Assembly: GCA_937125455.1 (NCBI GenBank)
Contig: CAKZLK010000043.1
Location: 310,001 to 374,000, forward strand
Direction of reading: 5' to 3'
Origin: an uncultured Aequorivita sp.
Lineage (GTDB): Bacteria > Bacteroidota > Bacteroidia > Flavobacteriales > Flavobacteriaceae
DNA length: 64,000 nt
Under the pieces are notes generated by a model. The model saw nothing but the letters and a program-made list of their open reading frames with translations, was not told the DNA's origin and did not search any database. Shown here piece after piece: positions 28,729 to 38,171 of the stretch (position 1 is the first letter of the stretch; the number at the start of each line of letters is the position of its first letter). A program made the translations under genes and the position numbers.

Positions 28729-29937
28729 TTATTTTTTTAAAATATTTACCTTTTTAAAATAATCAATTGTAATCTCATAATAGTTTTTATTTGGTGTGGG
28801 ATCTATGATATCAAAGATTTCTTTACCAACTTTTGTTAGACAAATTATTTCCAATTGATCCTTTTTTTTATTTGATTGTAGTTTGTGGTCGGTGTCAAAA
28901 AAACTTACTTTGTAGACTCTCTTTGGTTTCATATCTATAAAAGATTCATAAACTAAACCAATTGATTCAAGATGGGGTATATAGGAACTATCAAATCCCC
29001 AAGACTCATCAGAATACTCTTCAGCTTTATACATATCTTTAATCAAAACTTTTTCTTTTAAGTTGGTCGTATCCACCAAAGTCCATATACAATTACATAA
29101 AGCTGTAAATACCTGGGCTTCTTTTGGCTCTAATAGTTTTACCAGTGATAATGTCCTGCGGGAAATGGAATGGGGCTTATCAATTTCATTCGCCAATAAT
29201 TTGGCCCATAAATATTGCATTTCTGAATTTGAACAATCTTGTGCAATATTAAAAAATCCCACTATCCAATCTGGATTTACTGGATTGTCCGACCCCTCTT
29301 TTCTTCTAGCAAACTCAATAGCCTTTAAAACTATATTTTCAATGTTTGACTGCCATCGTTCCTCTCTTAACCATATACGATTGTCAATTCTTTTATTTGG
29401 AGATATTCCGAAATGTTGAGGGTTTTTATTAATCCTTTTAGTGAGTAAATCCCCAGTAACGACTGAAACTTCCTCTATAAGTTTTGAAACAAAGCCTTCA
29501 CCTAAGTTAAAGGATACTGGGATATTTCCTAAATCAACCTTAACATCGTGTGATATATAAACGGGAACATTCTTTTTTTGAAGAATATTGAGGATGCTCT
29601 CAACTTCTTTGTCAGTAATGAAATTCTGATTTATTTCATCATTCCTTTCCTGTAAAAATTTCTTAAAGCTAGCATAATCACCTTCAAAACACCATTGGGT
29701 AAATATATTAAGGCTTTTATAGCTTATACGTGTCGGTGTTGTTCTAAATGTACAGATTCTGCGAATAGTGCTTTCTTTAATATCAGAGCTATAGCCATCA
29801 TTAATTATAGATTCTATATCCTGAAACTGAGGTGTTCCCATATCTTCTCCATGGAAGTGTTTTGCATTAACATACTCAACCATAAAGATTATTCCTTTTA
29901 CATCCTGTGGGGTATGTACTGTTTTTACTTTGTTCAT
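28729..29937 (-). CDS. DUF2806-like protein
   Basis: 402 aa. NIAQDCSNSEMQYLWAKLLANEIDKPHSISRRTLSLVKLLEPKEAQVF resembles DUF2806/TIGR03899. Confidence 0.55.
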   Translation of the reverse strand: MNKVKTVHTPQDVKGIIFMVEYVNAKHFHGEDMGTPQFQDIESIINDGYSSDIKESTIRRICTFRTTPTRISYKSLNIFTQWCFEGDYASFKKFLQERNDEINQNFITDKEVESILNILQKKNVPVYISHDVKVDLGNIPVSFNLGEGFVSKLIEEVSVVTGDLLTKRINKNPQHFGISPNKRIDNRIWLREERWQSNIENIVLKAIEFARRKEGSDNPVNPDWIVGFFNIAQDCSNSEMQYLWAKLLANEIDKPHSISRRTLSLVKLLEPKEAQVFTALCNCIWTLVDTTNLKEKVLIKDMYKAEEYSDESWGFDSSYIPHLESIGLVYESFIDMKPKRVYKVSFFDTDHKLQSNKKKDQLEIICLTKVGKEIFDIIDPTPNKNYYEITIDYFKKVNILKK

Positions 29938-30129
29938 AATAATTAATTTTTTCGTGAAGTTTCGTGAAATAGCTTGATATGGTAAGACTAAACCCCTGCA
30001 CTATTTTTGGTTCACATTACAGCTACCCGTCGACAATAGTAGTGTAATGCAAAGTCTTGCAAGACATTTTGTGTAACACCCAAAAAGCCAAGAACCATGG
30101 CTCTTGAAATGGGAAAATACGAAAATGTC

Positions 30130-30276
30130 ATGAGAAAGTTCATATTTACTTTTTTGGTATTGCTGGCTTTAGGATTAACCCAATCCTGTATTCCAGATGA
30201 CAACCAATATCAAAAGGCTAGTTACTCAACTGGTGATGAAGTTGATGATCCTGCTGAGCCAGATGAAGATAATTAA
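30130..30276 (+). CDS. Small 48-aa lipoprotein-like peptide, missing from ORF track
   Basis: Manual translation MRKFIFTFLVLLALGLTQSCIPDDNQYQKASYSTGDEVDDPAEPDEDN*; signal with Cys, followed by strong terminator. Confidence 0.6.
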   Translation: MRKFIFTFLVLLALGLTQSCIPDDNQYQKASYSTGDEVDDPAEPDEDN

Positions 30277-30292
30277 ATTATCTTAGACTTTT

Positions 30293-30322
30293 GAATCCCC
30301 GTGCACGGGGATTCTGTTTTTT
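30293..30322 (+). terminator. Rho-independent terminator
   Basis: Perfect palindrome GAATCCCCGTGCACGGGGATTC then TGTTTTTT. Confidence 0.85.
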
Positions 30323-30368
30323 AAATATATGATTTATATATATTTGACAAAAACAAATTCACCAAACA

Positions 30369-32009
30369 ATGCAAAGAGGGAAGATTGCATTTGTATTTTT
30401 CATTATCCTTTTTGAAGGAATGGTGGGTATTCCCACTGCTCTCCATGCCCAATCAACTATTTCCAAAACTGGTTTAGATTCTCTATCCAAAAAATTTAAA
30501 ATTGACTCTATCTATTACCTTTCTAATGGTACTTCTGATGATGTATTGAAAAATAAGGCGTTATCACAATATATAAAGTATTATTACAAGGCCCAAGAGT
30601 GGAAACAATTCCATAAATATCGAAGAGAACAATTAAAGCTATCGCTAAAAATAAATGATTCCGTATCCTATGCAAAAGTACTTGAATACAGCGGTGCATA
30701 TTTTATGCACCAAAATATTCCCGATAGTGCCTATTATTACTTTAATAAAAGCTATAGTATTTATCATTTATTAGGTGACTCACTCAGTGCGGGAAAAGTA
30801 CTGCTCAACAATGCCATCATCCAAAAGAATGTAGCTGATTATGTGGGAAGCGAGGCAACATCATTTATGGCACTTAGCTATTTCGTACCTACAAAAAACA
30901 AGAGGAGGATTTCCTCTGTGTACAACAATTTGGGGATTATCTACAATCAGCTTGGGGATTTTGAAAACGCCATAAAATACCACCAATTGGCATTAGGATT
31001 AAGAAAAAACATTTCTGATTCCCATGTATATGCACTTCATTCGCTTAACAATATTGCCAAGGTCTACGCTGATAGCACGAATTATGACGTGGCTATAACT
31101 TACTATAAACAAATACTCGATTCTGATTCTCTATTACAAACCGATAGACTTTTCTATGCAGTTATTCTTGACAACTATACTTATTCTCGATTTAAGAAAG
31201 GTAAACTTTCTAACATTGAGAGTTCGTTTAAAGAAGCCCTGTCTATTCGGGAGGAAGGGGATGAAACAGATGGAATCATAATAAACTGTATCCACTTGGC
31301 GGAATATTATGAAACAATAAGTAATCTTCCATTGGCATTGGAATATGCAAAACGGGCTGAGCGATTATCCGATTCAATTAAAAACTACAGGGATTTCTTG
31401 GCCTCCCTCAAACTGATGTCCAGTTTATATGAAACCGAAGAGGCTAAGACCGTTTTTCAAAAATATATTCGTATCCGTGATAGTCTCGACAAACAGACAC
31501 GGAACTTTAAGGATCAATTTGCCAGAATACGCTATGGATCTGAGGAAAAAGAGAACATAATCCAAAATCAACAAAGCAATATTCTTAATCAAGAAAATCA
31601 AATTCAAAAAAGACAATACATTATTGCTTCTTTAATATCTATAATTCTTATAGCGATTATTCTCTTTATAGGACTAATTGTACGCAGAAAAAGAAAAAAG
31701 AAACAATTGGCGCAAGACTTAATGAAAGGGTTTAAACCTTATCTCAAAGAAAAATACAGTCTTAGCAATCACAATCTTGAGTTTTGGGAACTATGGGTTA
31801 CGGGGATTGACCAGCAGTCAGTAGCCGATAAATTATTCATAACGGTCAATTCGGTTAAATCCCGAAGAAAATCATTGCGAGAAAAAATAGAAAAAGTTAC
31901 TCCTATCGAAGGTAAATTTGACAAACCAAAGGCTATTCTTCTTTATAACGAGGAGCTAAATTTTTATAAACAAAACAGGGGAAAGAACACACCAAATTCC
32001 CAAACTTAA
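30369..32009 (+). CDS. TPR-containing membrane-anchored regulator with C-terminal HTH
   Basis: 546 aa. Signal, TPR units (SVYNNLGIIYNQLGDFENAIKYHQLALGL), TM segment, QQSVADKLFITVNSVKSRRKSLREKI (LuxR-like HTH). Confidence 0.75.
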   Translation: MQRGKIAFVFFIILFEGMVGIPTALHAQSTISKTGLDSLSKKFKIDSIYYLSNGTSDDVLKNKALSQYIKYYYKAQEWKQFHKYRREQLKLSLKINDSVSYAKVLEYSGAYFMHQNIPDSAYYYFNKSYSIYHLLGDSLSAGKVLLNNAIIQKNVADYVGSEATSFMALSYFVPTKNKRRISSVYNNLGIIYNQLGDFENAIKYHQLALGLRKNISDSHVYALHSLNNIAKVYADSTNYDVAITYYKQILDSDSLLQTDRLFYAVILDNYTYSRFKKGKLSNIESSFKEALSIREEGDETDGIIINCIHLAEYYETISNLPLALEYAKRAERLSDSIKNYRDFLASLKLMSSLYETEEAKTVFQKYIRIRDSLDKQTRNFKDQFARIRYGSEEKENIIQNQQSNILNQENQIQKRQYIIASLISIILIAIILFIGLIVRRKRKKKQLAQDLMKGFKPYLKEKYSLSNHNLEFWELWVTGIDQQSVADKLFITVNSVKSRRKSLREKIEKVTPIEGKFDKPKAILLYNEELNFYKQNRGKNTPNSQT

Positions 32010-32128
32010 AAATGATCTTCATTTCCTCCCACCCCTAGGGGTGAAATATGTATTTGACTTATTCAAAACTTTTAAACTTCTTTTATTAAACTAAAGGGTT
32101 CTATATTTTAGCTTAAAATTTTTGAATA

Positions 32129-35100
32129 ATGAGAAGATTATTTTCTGCTATTATATTTTTGTTATTTTTTTCAATAGGTTCAAGCTCAGGTGCTCAAATA
32201 TCTCGCGAAGCCTATGCGGAAATGGTTTTTGATATTCTTTATGAACAGAATAACAATCCAAATTCTTATATGGCATCTTCATACCCAAACCCATTTTTAG
32301 ATGTTAATCAAAATTCTACTTTAGGCAAAAAGATTATTTTACTCAGTTACTTAGATTGGGGTGGTGGTATTTCTGTCATTGACAGAGGGCCTAGTTTTTT
32401 TCCAAATTATACTCTTTCCAATGCCGAAGGTATTAAAATGATACTGGAGGGATATAGCATACCTCTAACATTTTCTGCTAATTCTCCATTCAATGATATA
32501 TTTCCGGGAGATCCGTATTACGAATACTTTTATACAGCGTGGGATATTGGGATGATACCTGGAGGAACAGTAAACCCTTATAATAGTTTAAGTGTCGCTG
32601 ATGCACAAGATAATATTACTTGGGCGGCAAACTCGGCTTGGCATCCAGTAACTGAGTTTGACTTGATGCAAGAAGGCAACTATTTTACACCCAATACATT
32701 TGACCCTACCAATATTGGTTTTCTAAGGGGGATTGAACAAGGGGTGTTTAGTCATTATGCAAAAAATAGCTTTGTAATTCCTGACATTAAATTCAACCTT
32801 AACTTTTCGCATTATTATAGTACACAACTTGTTGAACTTCCAGAAAGTTTATTTCCCATTAAACCACTTGGGAGAGGATGGACACATACCTACGATTCTT
32901 ACATAACAAGAGTCGAAAATGCCATAGGAAATGATGATCTTTTTTATATAAAATGGCCAGATGGAACCATAGATATTTATAACGATAGCCAAAATGAATA
33001 TTTAACCTTAGGGGTGTACGACGATTTTGATGAAGTAGACAATAATGACAATATAATCATCACGAAAAAAAATCAGGTACAATATTATTTTAATCGTATT
33101 GATAATGACATTGATATTCTTTATTTAGAGCGCATTGAAGATAGAAATGGAAACCAGATAAATATTGAATATGAAACGAGTGATGTAGATAATGACTTAC
33201 GCCGTATAGAATATGTCGAATCTCCTTCAGGGAAAAAACTCTTTTTTCATTATCAAAACAATACAGATTTCATAGAAGACATTGAAGACCCTATTCAGCG
33301 TAAAATCGAGTTTGAATATAACGAAGAACGACTTAAATATTTCTATGATGCCAAGAATCAAGAAACAAAATATTATTATGTTTCAAATGATGAAAATGCC
33401 CCAGAAGATCATCAATATAAAAGATTTTTGTTACGAAAGGTCAGGCTGCCTAAAGGAAATAGTATCGAGGCTGAGTATGATGAGGACAATAATGGAAAGC
33501 TTGAAGAATACACTATTAATAATAACGACCCCGTAGATATTGATTTAAATATAGATTTTACCTCCAATACACCTATTGTTGCCGACATAACCGTTCCTAT
33601 GCCAGGAGGAAATACACAAAACTATAATTATGAATTCGATGAAAATGGGTTGATGACTTTTTTCGAGAATGACATTAACCAAATAAACATTATCTATCCT
33701 TCACCAAACAATAACAATCCGTTACTTCCGAGCAACGTTGATATTAGTGGTTTGGATATAGATTATGGTTATGACGATAAAGGTAATGTAACTTCCATAC
33801 AGTTAGAAAATAACGAAGATGAGGACTTTTGGTACAATGATAATAACGACCTAATTCATTACAGAGATTCTAATAACAATGACACTTATTTCGAATATAA
33901 TAATATTGGAAATCTTGATTACATAGAAGATGCACTAGGAAATCAAATCAACTTTACCTACGATAATTTTGGCCAAGTTTTATCGGTCACTAATCAAGAA
34001 AATATTTCTATTGTTTACACCTATGAGGATGATGGTGTTGTTTCTACTATTAATGCTCCCGAAGATATATCCGCTTCATTTTTATATGACGGCATTAATA
34101 GAATGTTATCCAAAATAGTAAATGGGTTACCCTCATCATATACCTATGATCCAAACGATAATTTAAAAACAATGACCAACACGGGCGGTCTTGTTACTTC
34201 CTTTGATTATGATGAAAATGACAATATGGTTACTATAACCAATGCTAATTCGGTAAATACTGTTTTTACATATAACACAGAAGACCAATTGACGTCTGAA
34301 ACCTTTGGTACTCTTACAAAGGAGTATGAATATAATGATGACGGCACAATAGACAAATATATAAAGCCCAGTCAACAAACAATTGAATATGACTACACCG
34401 GAGATGGACAATTTAATGGTGCGGGAACAATCACAGATGTAGATTATTTTAACGATGGCAACAAAAAAGATGGACTAATAGAGAGCATTGCCACAGATGC
34501 AATACGTTACAATTTTGACTATGATTTTTTAAATAGGCTTGACGAAGTAATCAATGACGATACTGGAGAGGAAGTTAGTTATCAATATGATGCCGTAGGC
34601 AACATAACTCGAATATACTATCCCAATTTGTCATTACACGTGCGGTATAATTACGATGAAAAAAATAGATTAGGGCGTGTTCAATCAAACTTAAATGGAA
34701 ATTTAGAAACTATTGCAGAATATACATATAGGGCTGATGATTTAATTTCAGAAATCACCTATGGTAATAACATAACGACTCATTTTGCTTACGATGATGC
34801 GGGTCGTAAAACAGGGATTATACATTTAGATTCGAACAACGATATTTTATACTCAGAAAATTTGACATTAAATAATCGTGGCAACGTTTTAAATTCATCT
34901 ACGCAATATCTGGAAACTGGTGACCCATTGGAAGATTTTCTACCTAGCAATGAAGTCCAAAATTTTTCATATGATCAAAATAATCATATTCAAAGCTCAG
35001 GATATAATGTGAATTCCGATGGAAACACAACCTCGGGTAGTGGAGATAATTATTTATATAATATAGATGATCAACTTATTCAAAGAACCACTATTGAAAA

Positions 35101-36097
35101 TCAGTTTAATTATGAGTATGATGCTTACGGGAATAGAATAAAGAGAGAAAATGTTACCCAAGGACACTCAGACTTATATGTTTGGGATATTGTCAACCAG
35201 AATATCATACAGCAAGGGTATCCATCAACTTCTGAAACCCAAAACTTTATTTATGGATTAGGACTTGAAGCAAAAATAAACTCAAATGGTACTATTTGGT
35301 ACTACCACGGCGACACGAGAGGCAATGTTGTGCAAGTCACCGATTCCGATGGCCTTGTAATAAGAGATTATAATTATGATGATTTTGGCCTAGTTAGGAG
35401 AGTGAATGTCGGGCATAACCCAGATCATAATGAATTTACTTTTTTGGGGAAATATGGTATTATAGAAGACGACAGAGATAAATCTCTGTATTATATAAGA
35501 GCTCGGTATTATGATGCTAAAATTGGAAGGTTTTTTACCCAGGATCCTATTTGGAGTACAAATTTATATCCTTATTCTAATAATAATCCAATTAGTAAAT
35601 TTGATATAAACGGAAAATCAGAAGCTTTGGCATTAATAGGTTCAATTCCGGAAACAATTGGTTCATATTACGGTTTAGATGACTTTTTTTATAATAATGG
35701 ATATGGAGATGCTGCAAAAATTTTGTCACAAGAAAATCCGGCCTGGAACTTTGCTATTTCAAATCCTAAAATATCAGGTTTAATAGTTGGCTTTGCTGTT
35801 ACTGGTACCGCAACATCAGTAGCTGGCGGAATAACTACTTTAGCAAATTTATCAGGCACTGTTTCTACTGTAGGCACAAAATACGCTATAGCACAAGGAA
35901 TTATGGGGCTATCTGGTGTGTACTCTGGTTTTACGCTAGAAAATAAATTAACTGGCCTGTTTTCTGCCTTAGATGATATGCAAAAGAACGGGGTAAACAT
36001 TAATAATCTTTGGATAGTAAGTAGCAATGGGGTCAAAATATTAGCTCCAATTTTAATAAAACAATATGACAATTATAAGCCTTTATTTAGAAAATAA
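32129..36097 (+). CDS. RHS/YD-repeat protein with N-terminal SLH-like region and hydrophobic C-terminal domain
   Basis: 1322 aa with many YD motifs; core YYIRARYYDAKIGRFFTQDPIWSTNLYPYSNNNPISKFDINGK then unique C-terminus. Confidence 0.9.
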   Translation: MRRLFSAIIFLLFFSIGSSSGAQISREAYAEMVFDILYEQNNNPNSYMASSYPNPFLDVNQNSTLGKKIILLSYLDWGGGISVIDRGPSFFPNYTLSNAEGIKMILEGYSIPLTFSANSPFNDIFPGDPYYEYFYTAWDIGMIPGGTVNPYNSLSVADAQDNITWAANSAWHPVTEFDLMQEGNYFTPNTFDPTNIGFLRGIEQGVFSHYAKNSFVIPDIKFNLNFSHYYSTQLVELPESLFPIKPLGRGWTHTYDSYITRVENAIGNDDLFYIKWPDGTIDIYNDSQNEYLTLGVYDDFDEVDNNDNIIITKKNQVQYYFNRIDNDIDILYLERIEDRNGNQINIEYETSDVDNDLRRIEYVESPSGKKLFFHYQNNTDFIEDIEDPIQRKIEFEYNEERLKYFYDAKNQETKYYYVSNDENAPEDHQYKRFLLRKVRLPKGNSIEAEYDEDNNGKLEEYTINNNDPVDIDLNIDFTSNTPIVADITVPMPGGNTQNYNYEFDENGLMTFFENDINQINIIYPSPNNNNPLLPSNVDISGLDIDYGYDDKGNVTSIQLENNEDEDFWYNDNNDLIHYRDSNNNDTYFEYNNIGNLDYIEDALGNQINFTYDNFGQVLSVTNQENISIVYTYEDDGVVSTINAPEDISASFLYDGINRMLSKIVNGLPSSYTYDPNDNLKTMTNTGGLVTSFDYDENDNMVTITNANSVNTVFTYNTEDQLTSETFGTLTKEYEYNDDGTIDKYIKPSQQTIEYDYTGDGQFNGAGTITDVDYFNDGNKKDGLIESIATDAIRYNFDYDFLNRLDEVINDDTGEEVSYQYDAVGNITRIYYPNLSLHVRYNYDEKNRLGRVQSNLNGNLETIAEYTYRADDLISEITYGNNITTHFAYDDAGRKTGIIHLDSNNDILYSENLTLNNRGNVLNSSTQYLETGDPLEDFLPSNEVQNFSYDQNNHIQSSGYNVNSDGNTTSGSGDNYLYNIDDQLIQRTTIENQFNYEYDAYGNRIKRENVTQGHSDLYVWDIVNQNIIQQGYPSTSETQNFIYGLGLEAKINSNGTIWYYHGDTRGNVVQVTDSDGLVIRDYNYDDFGLVRRVNVGHNPDHNEFTFLGKYGIIEDDRDKSLYYIRARYYDAKIGRFFTQDPIWSTNLYPYSNNNPISKFDINGKSEALALIGSIPETIGSYYGLDDFFYNNGYGDAAKILSQENPAWNFAISNPKISGLIVGFAVTGTATSVAGGITTLANLSGTVSTVGTKYAIAQGIMGLSGVYSGFTLENKLTGLFSALDDMQKNGVNINNLWIVSSNGVKILAPILIKQYDNYKPLFRK

Positions 36098-36100
36098 TTT

Positions 36101-36349
36101 ATGAACTTAATTAAAACAATTGTAACATTATTATTAATTGTAAGTATAATTTCATTATGTATATCTATTCTTATGACAATACCGCTTACCAATAAAACAT
36201 TTAAAAGTAGGATAAATAATAATAATGCCTTGTTTGGCAGTTTAAAGAATTTAAAATTTCATTTTCATTACTTAGCGGTACGAAATTTTTTATTCCTATT
36301 AGGAGGAATGATGACTTGTGTATATTTATTTATAATGTCTTTAATTTAA
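36101..36349 (+). CDS. Small two-TM protein, candidate immunity to upstream RHS C-terminal domain
   Basis: 82 aa, two hydrophobic segments, starts 3 bp after RHS stop. Confidence 0.5.
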   Translation: MNLIKTIVTLLLIVSIISLCISILMTIPLTNKTFKSRINNNNALFGSLKNLKFHFHYLAVRNFLFLLGGMMTCVYLFIMSLI

Positions 36350-36356
36350 TTAAACA

Positions 36357-37574
36357 ATGAAAAAAATTATCCAGATACTGTTTTTTATCCCATTGACTTT
36401 TTTCGCTCAAGATTTGCACGAAGAGGAGCGGCTATATGAATATGACAACCTGAATCGCCTTTCACGGGTGGTTTTTTCAAATGGGACAATCTACGATTAT
36501 GTATATGATAATTTAGGAAATCGCATACAGCGCAATCTTTCCGAGTTAGAACTAACGTATGTGCCTGACGATGCCTTCGAACAGAAATTAATTGACCTTG
36601 GGTATGATAACACTATGAATGACTATGTGGTCACAGCTAATATTTCTGGGGTCACTTTTTTATTTGCTTCAGATCTCGGGATACAAGATGCAACAGGCAT
36701 AGAAGATTTTGAATCTATTCAAACGCTCTATTTTAACAATAATAATATAAGTGAAATTGATATTTCACAAAATACGCAACTCGAATTCTTCCAAATTGCG
36801 GGAAACAATCTTTCAAATATTGATTTAAGTAATAATACATTGTTAGAGAGCCTTGATATTAGTAATAATATACTGGCCTCAGTTGATATTGCCAACAATC
36901 AAAACTTATTTTTTCTTAGTTGTGATAATAATCAAATTTCAAATCTTGATTTATCAAATAATATTGCTTTAGGTCTTTTGAATGCCCATTATAACAATCT
37001 GATAGAACTAGATTTAAGCCAAAATATTAATCTTAGTTATATATGGATTAAAGGTAATCCAATAGAAGACTTAGATTTCAGTAATAACAGTAACCTAAAT
37101 GAAGTTAATGCTAGAGATTGTAACAATTTGACATCTTTAAATATGAAAAACGGAAACAATACTATTTTGACACAATTTCTTTCCGATAATTGTCCTAATC
37201 TATTCTGTATCCAAGTTGATGATGAAAATGCCGCAAATAATGGAACCGGAGTTTATGCTAGTTGGGTGGTAGATGCCCAAGTTCAATATAGTGAAGATTG
37301 TGAATTTTTGGGTGTTGATGATAATGATTTGAAGGGTATTTCTCTTTACCCTAATCCAACGGAAAACAACTTGTTTTTATCTTTACCAAAATACGTTGGC
37401 TTAAATTTAAAATACTCTCTCTTTGACTTGAATGGAAAATTGGTTAAACAGAATTTCGTAATAGTTGATAATATAAATTTAGACATAGATGTTTCATCTC
37501 TCTCTTCTGGAACATATATAATTCAAGTTTTAATTAATAATAGAGCTTGGTCATCAAATTTTATCAAAAATTAA
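36357..37574 (+). CDS. Chimeric YD-repeat + leucine-rich repeat protein with T9SS sorting domain
   Basis: 405 aa. EERLYEYDNLNRLSRVVFSNGTIYDYVYDNLGNRIQR then LRR array then ISLYPNPTENNLFLSLP...SSLSSGTYIIQVLINN. Confidence 0.8.
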   Translation: MKKIIQILFFIPLTFFAQDLHEEERLYEYDNLNRLSRVVFSNGTIYDYVYDNLGNRIQRNLSELELTYVPDDAFEQKLIDLGYDNTMNDYVVTANISGVTFLFASDLGIQDATGIEDFESIQTLYFNNNNISEIDISQNTQLEFFQIAGNNLSNIDLSNNTLLESLDISNNILASVDIANNQNLFFLSCDNNQISNLDLSNNIALGLLNAHYNNLIELDLSQNINLSYIWIKGNPIEDLDFSNNSNLNEVNARDCNNLTSLNMKNGNNTILTQFLSDNCPNLFCIQVDDENAANNGTGVYASWVVDAQVQYSEDCEFLGVDDNDLKGISLYPNPTENNLFLSLPKYVGLNLKYSLFDLNGKLVKQNFVIVDNINLDIDVSSLSSGTYIIQVLINNRAWSSNFIKN

Positions 37575-37586
37575 TAGAGTTTAGTA

Positions 37587-38171
37587 ATGAATGACGTTTT
37601 ATATTATATCACTATATATGGAACATATTTTTTATATGCGATTATTATATTCTATATACTAAGATCCATTTTTCGTTCATCATTTAAAAATTATCATTCC
37701 AATTGGAATACCCTCATTAATAATTTTGATTTTTCAACGGAAGCATTTTATAAGCATTTTAAAAAAGAACTATTGAGCCACGGCATTAGTGGTATTACTG
37801 CTGAAAGTGTATCCTTATTCGAAGGCAGTATTTTCTCAGCTCGTAGAAGATATATCCGTATCACGTGGAAGGATTATCAATATGATATTTGTGCCGCTCC
37901 TTTTGGTGATGGTTTTTTTATTTCGTGGTGGCTTCTCTATAAAAATTCTTTGGGACAATTGTTAGTTTCAATTATCCCTTTTGTAGGAGGTTGGTTGGCG
38001 AGAAAACTTTATCCTATAACCTACTACAAAATAGATACTGCATCAATGTTTATGACCTTTGCACAAACTGCTGTCCTCAAGGTAATTGATGATATTACAA
38101 ATGAAAAAGGAATACGTTCCTTATCCGAATCCCAACGAAAGCCTATTCTGAACGATATTTTTAAACGTTGA
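37587..38171 (+). CDS. Membrane protein coupled to HerA/TraG-like ATPase
   Basis: 194 aa; N-terminal TM; TGA overlaps TTG start of next ORF. Confidence 0.6.
   Translation: MNDVLYYITIYGTYFLYAIIIFYILRSIFRSSFKNYHSNWNTLINNFDFSTEAFYKHFKKELLSHGISGITAESVSLFEGSIFSARRRYIRITWKDYQYDICAAPFGDGFFISWWLLYKNSLGQLLVSIIPFVGGWLARKLYPITYYKIDTASMFMTFAQTAVLKVIDDITNEKGIRSLSESQRKPILNDIFKR

Noticed and set aside
36700-37150. Repeated AATAAT/GATTTAAGT-type motifs
   Set aside because: Explained by leucine-rich repeat coding sequence; the same applies to 53200-54000.
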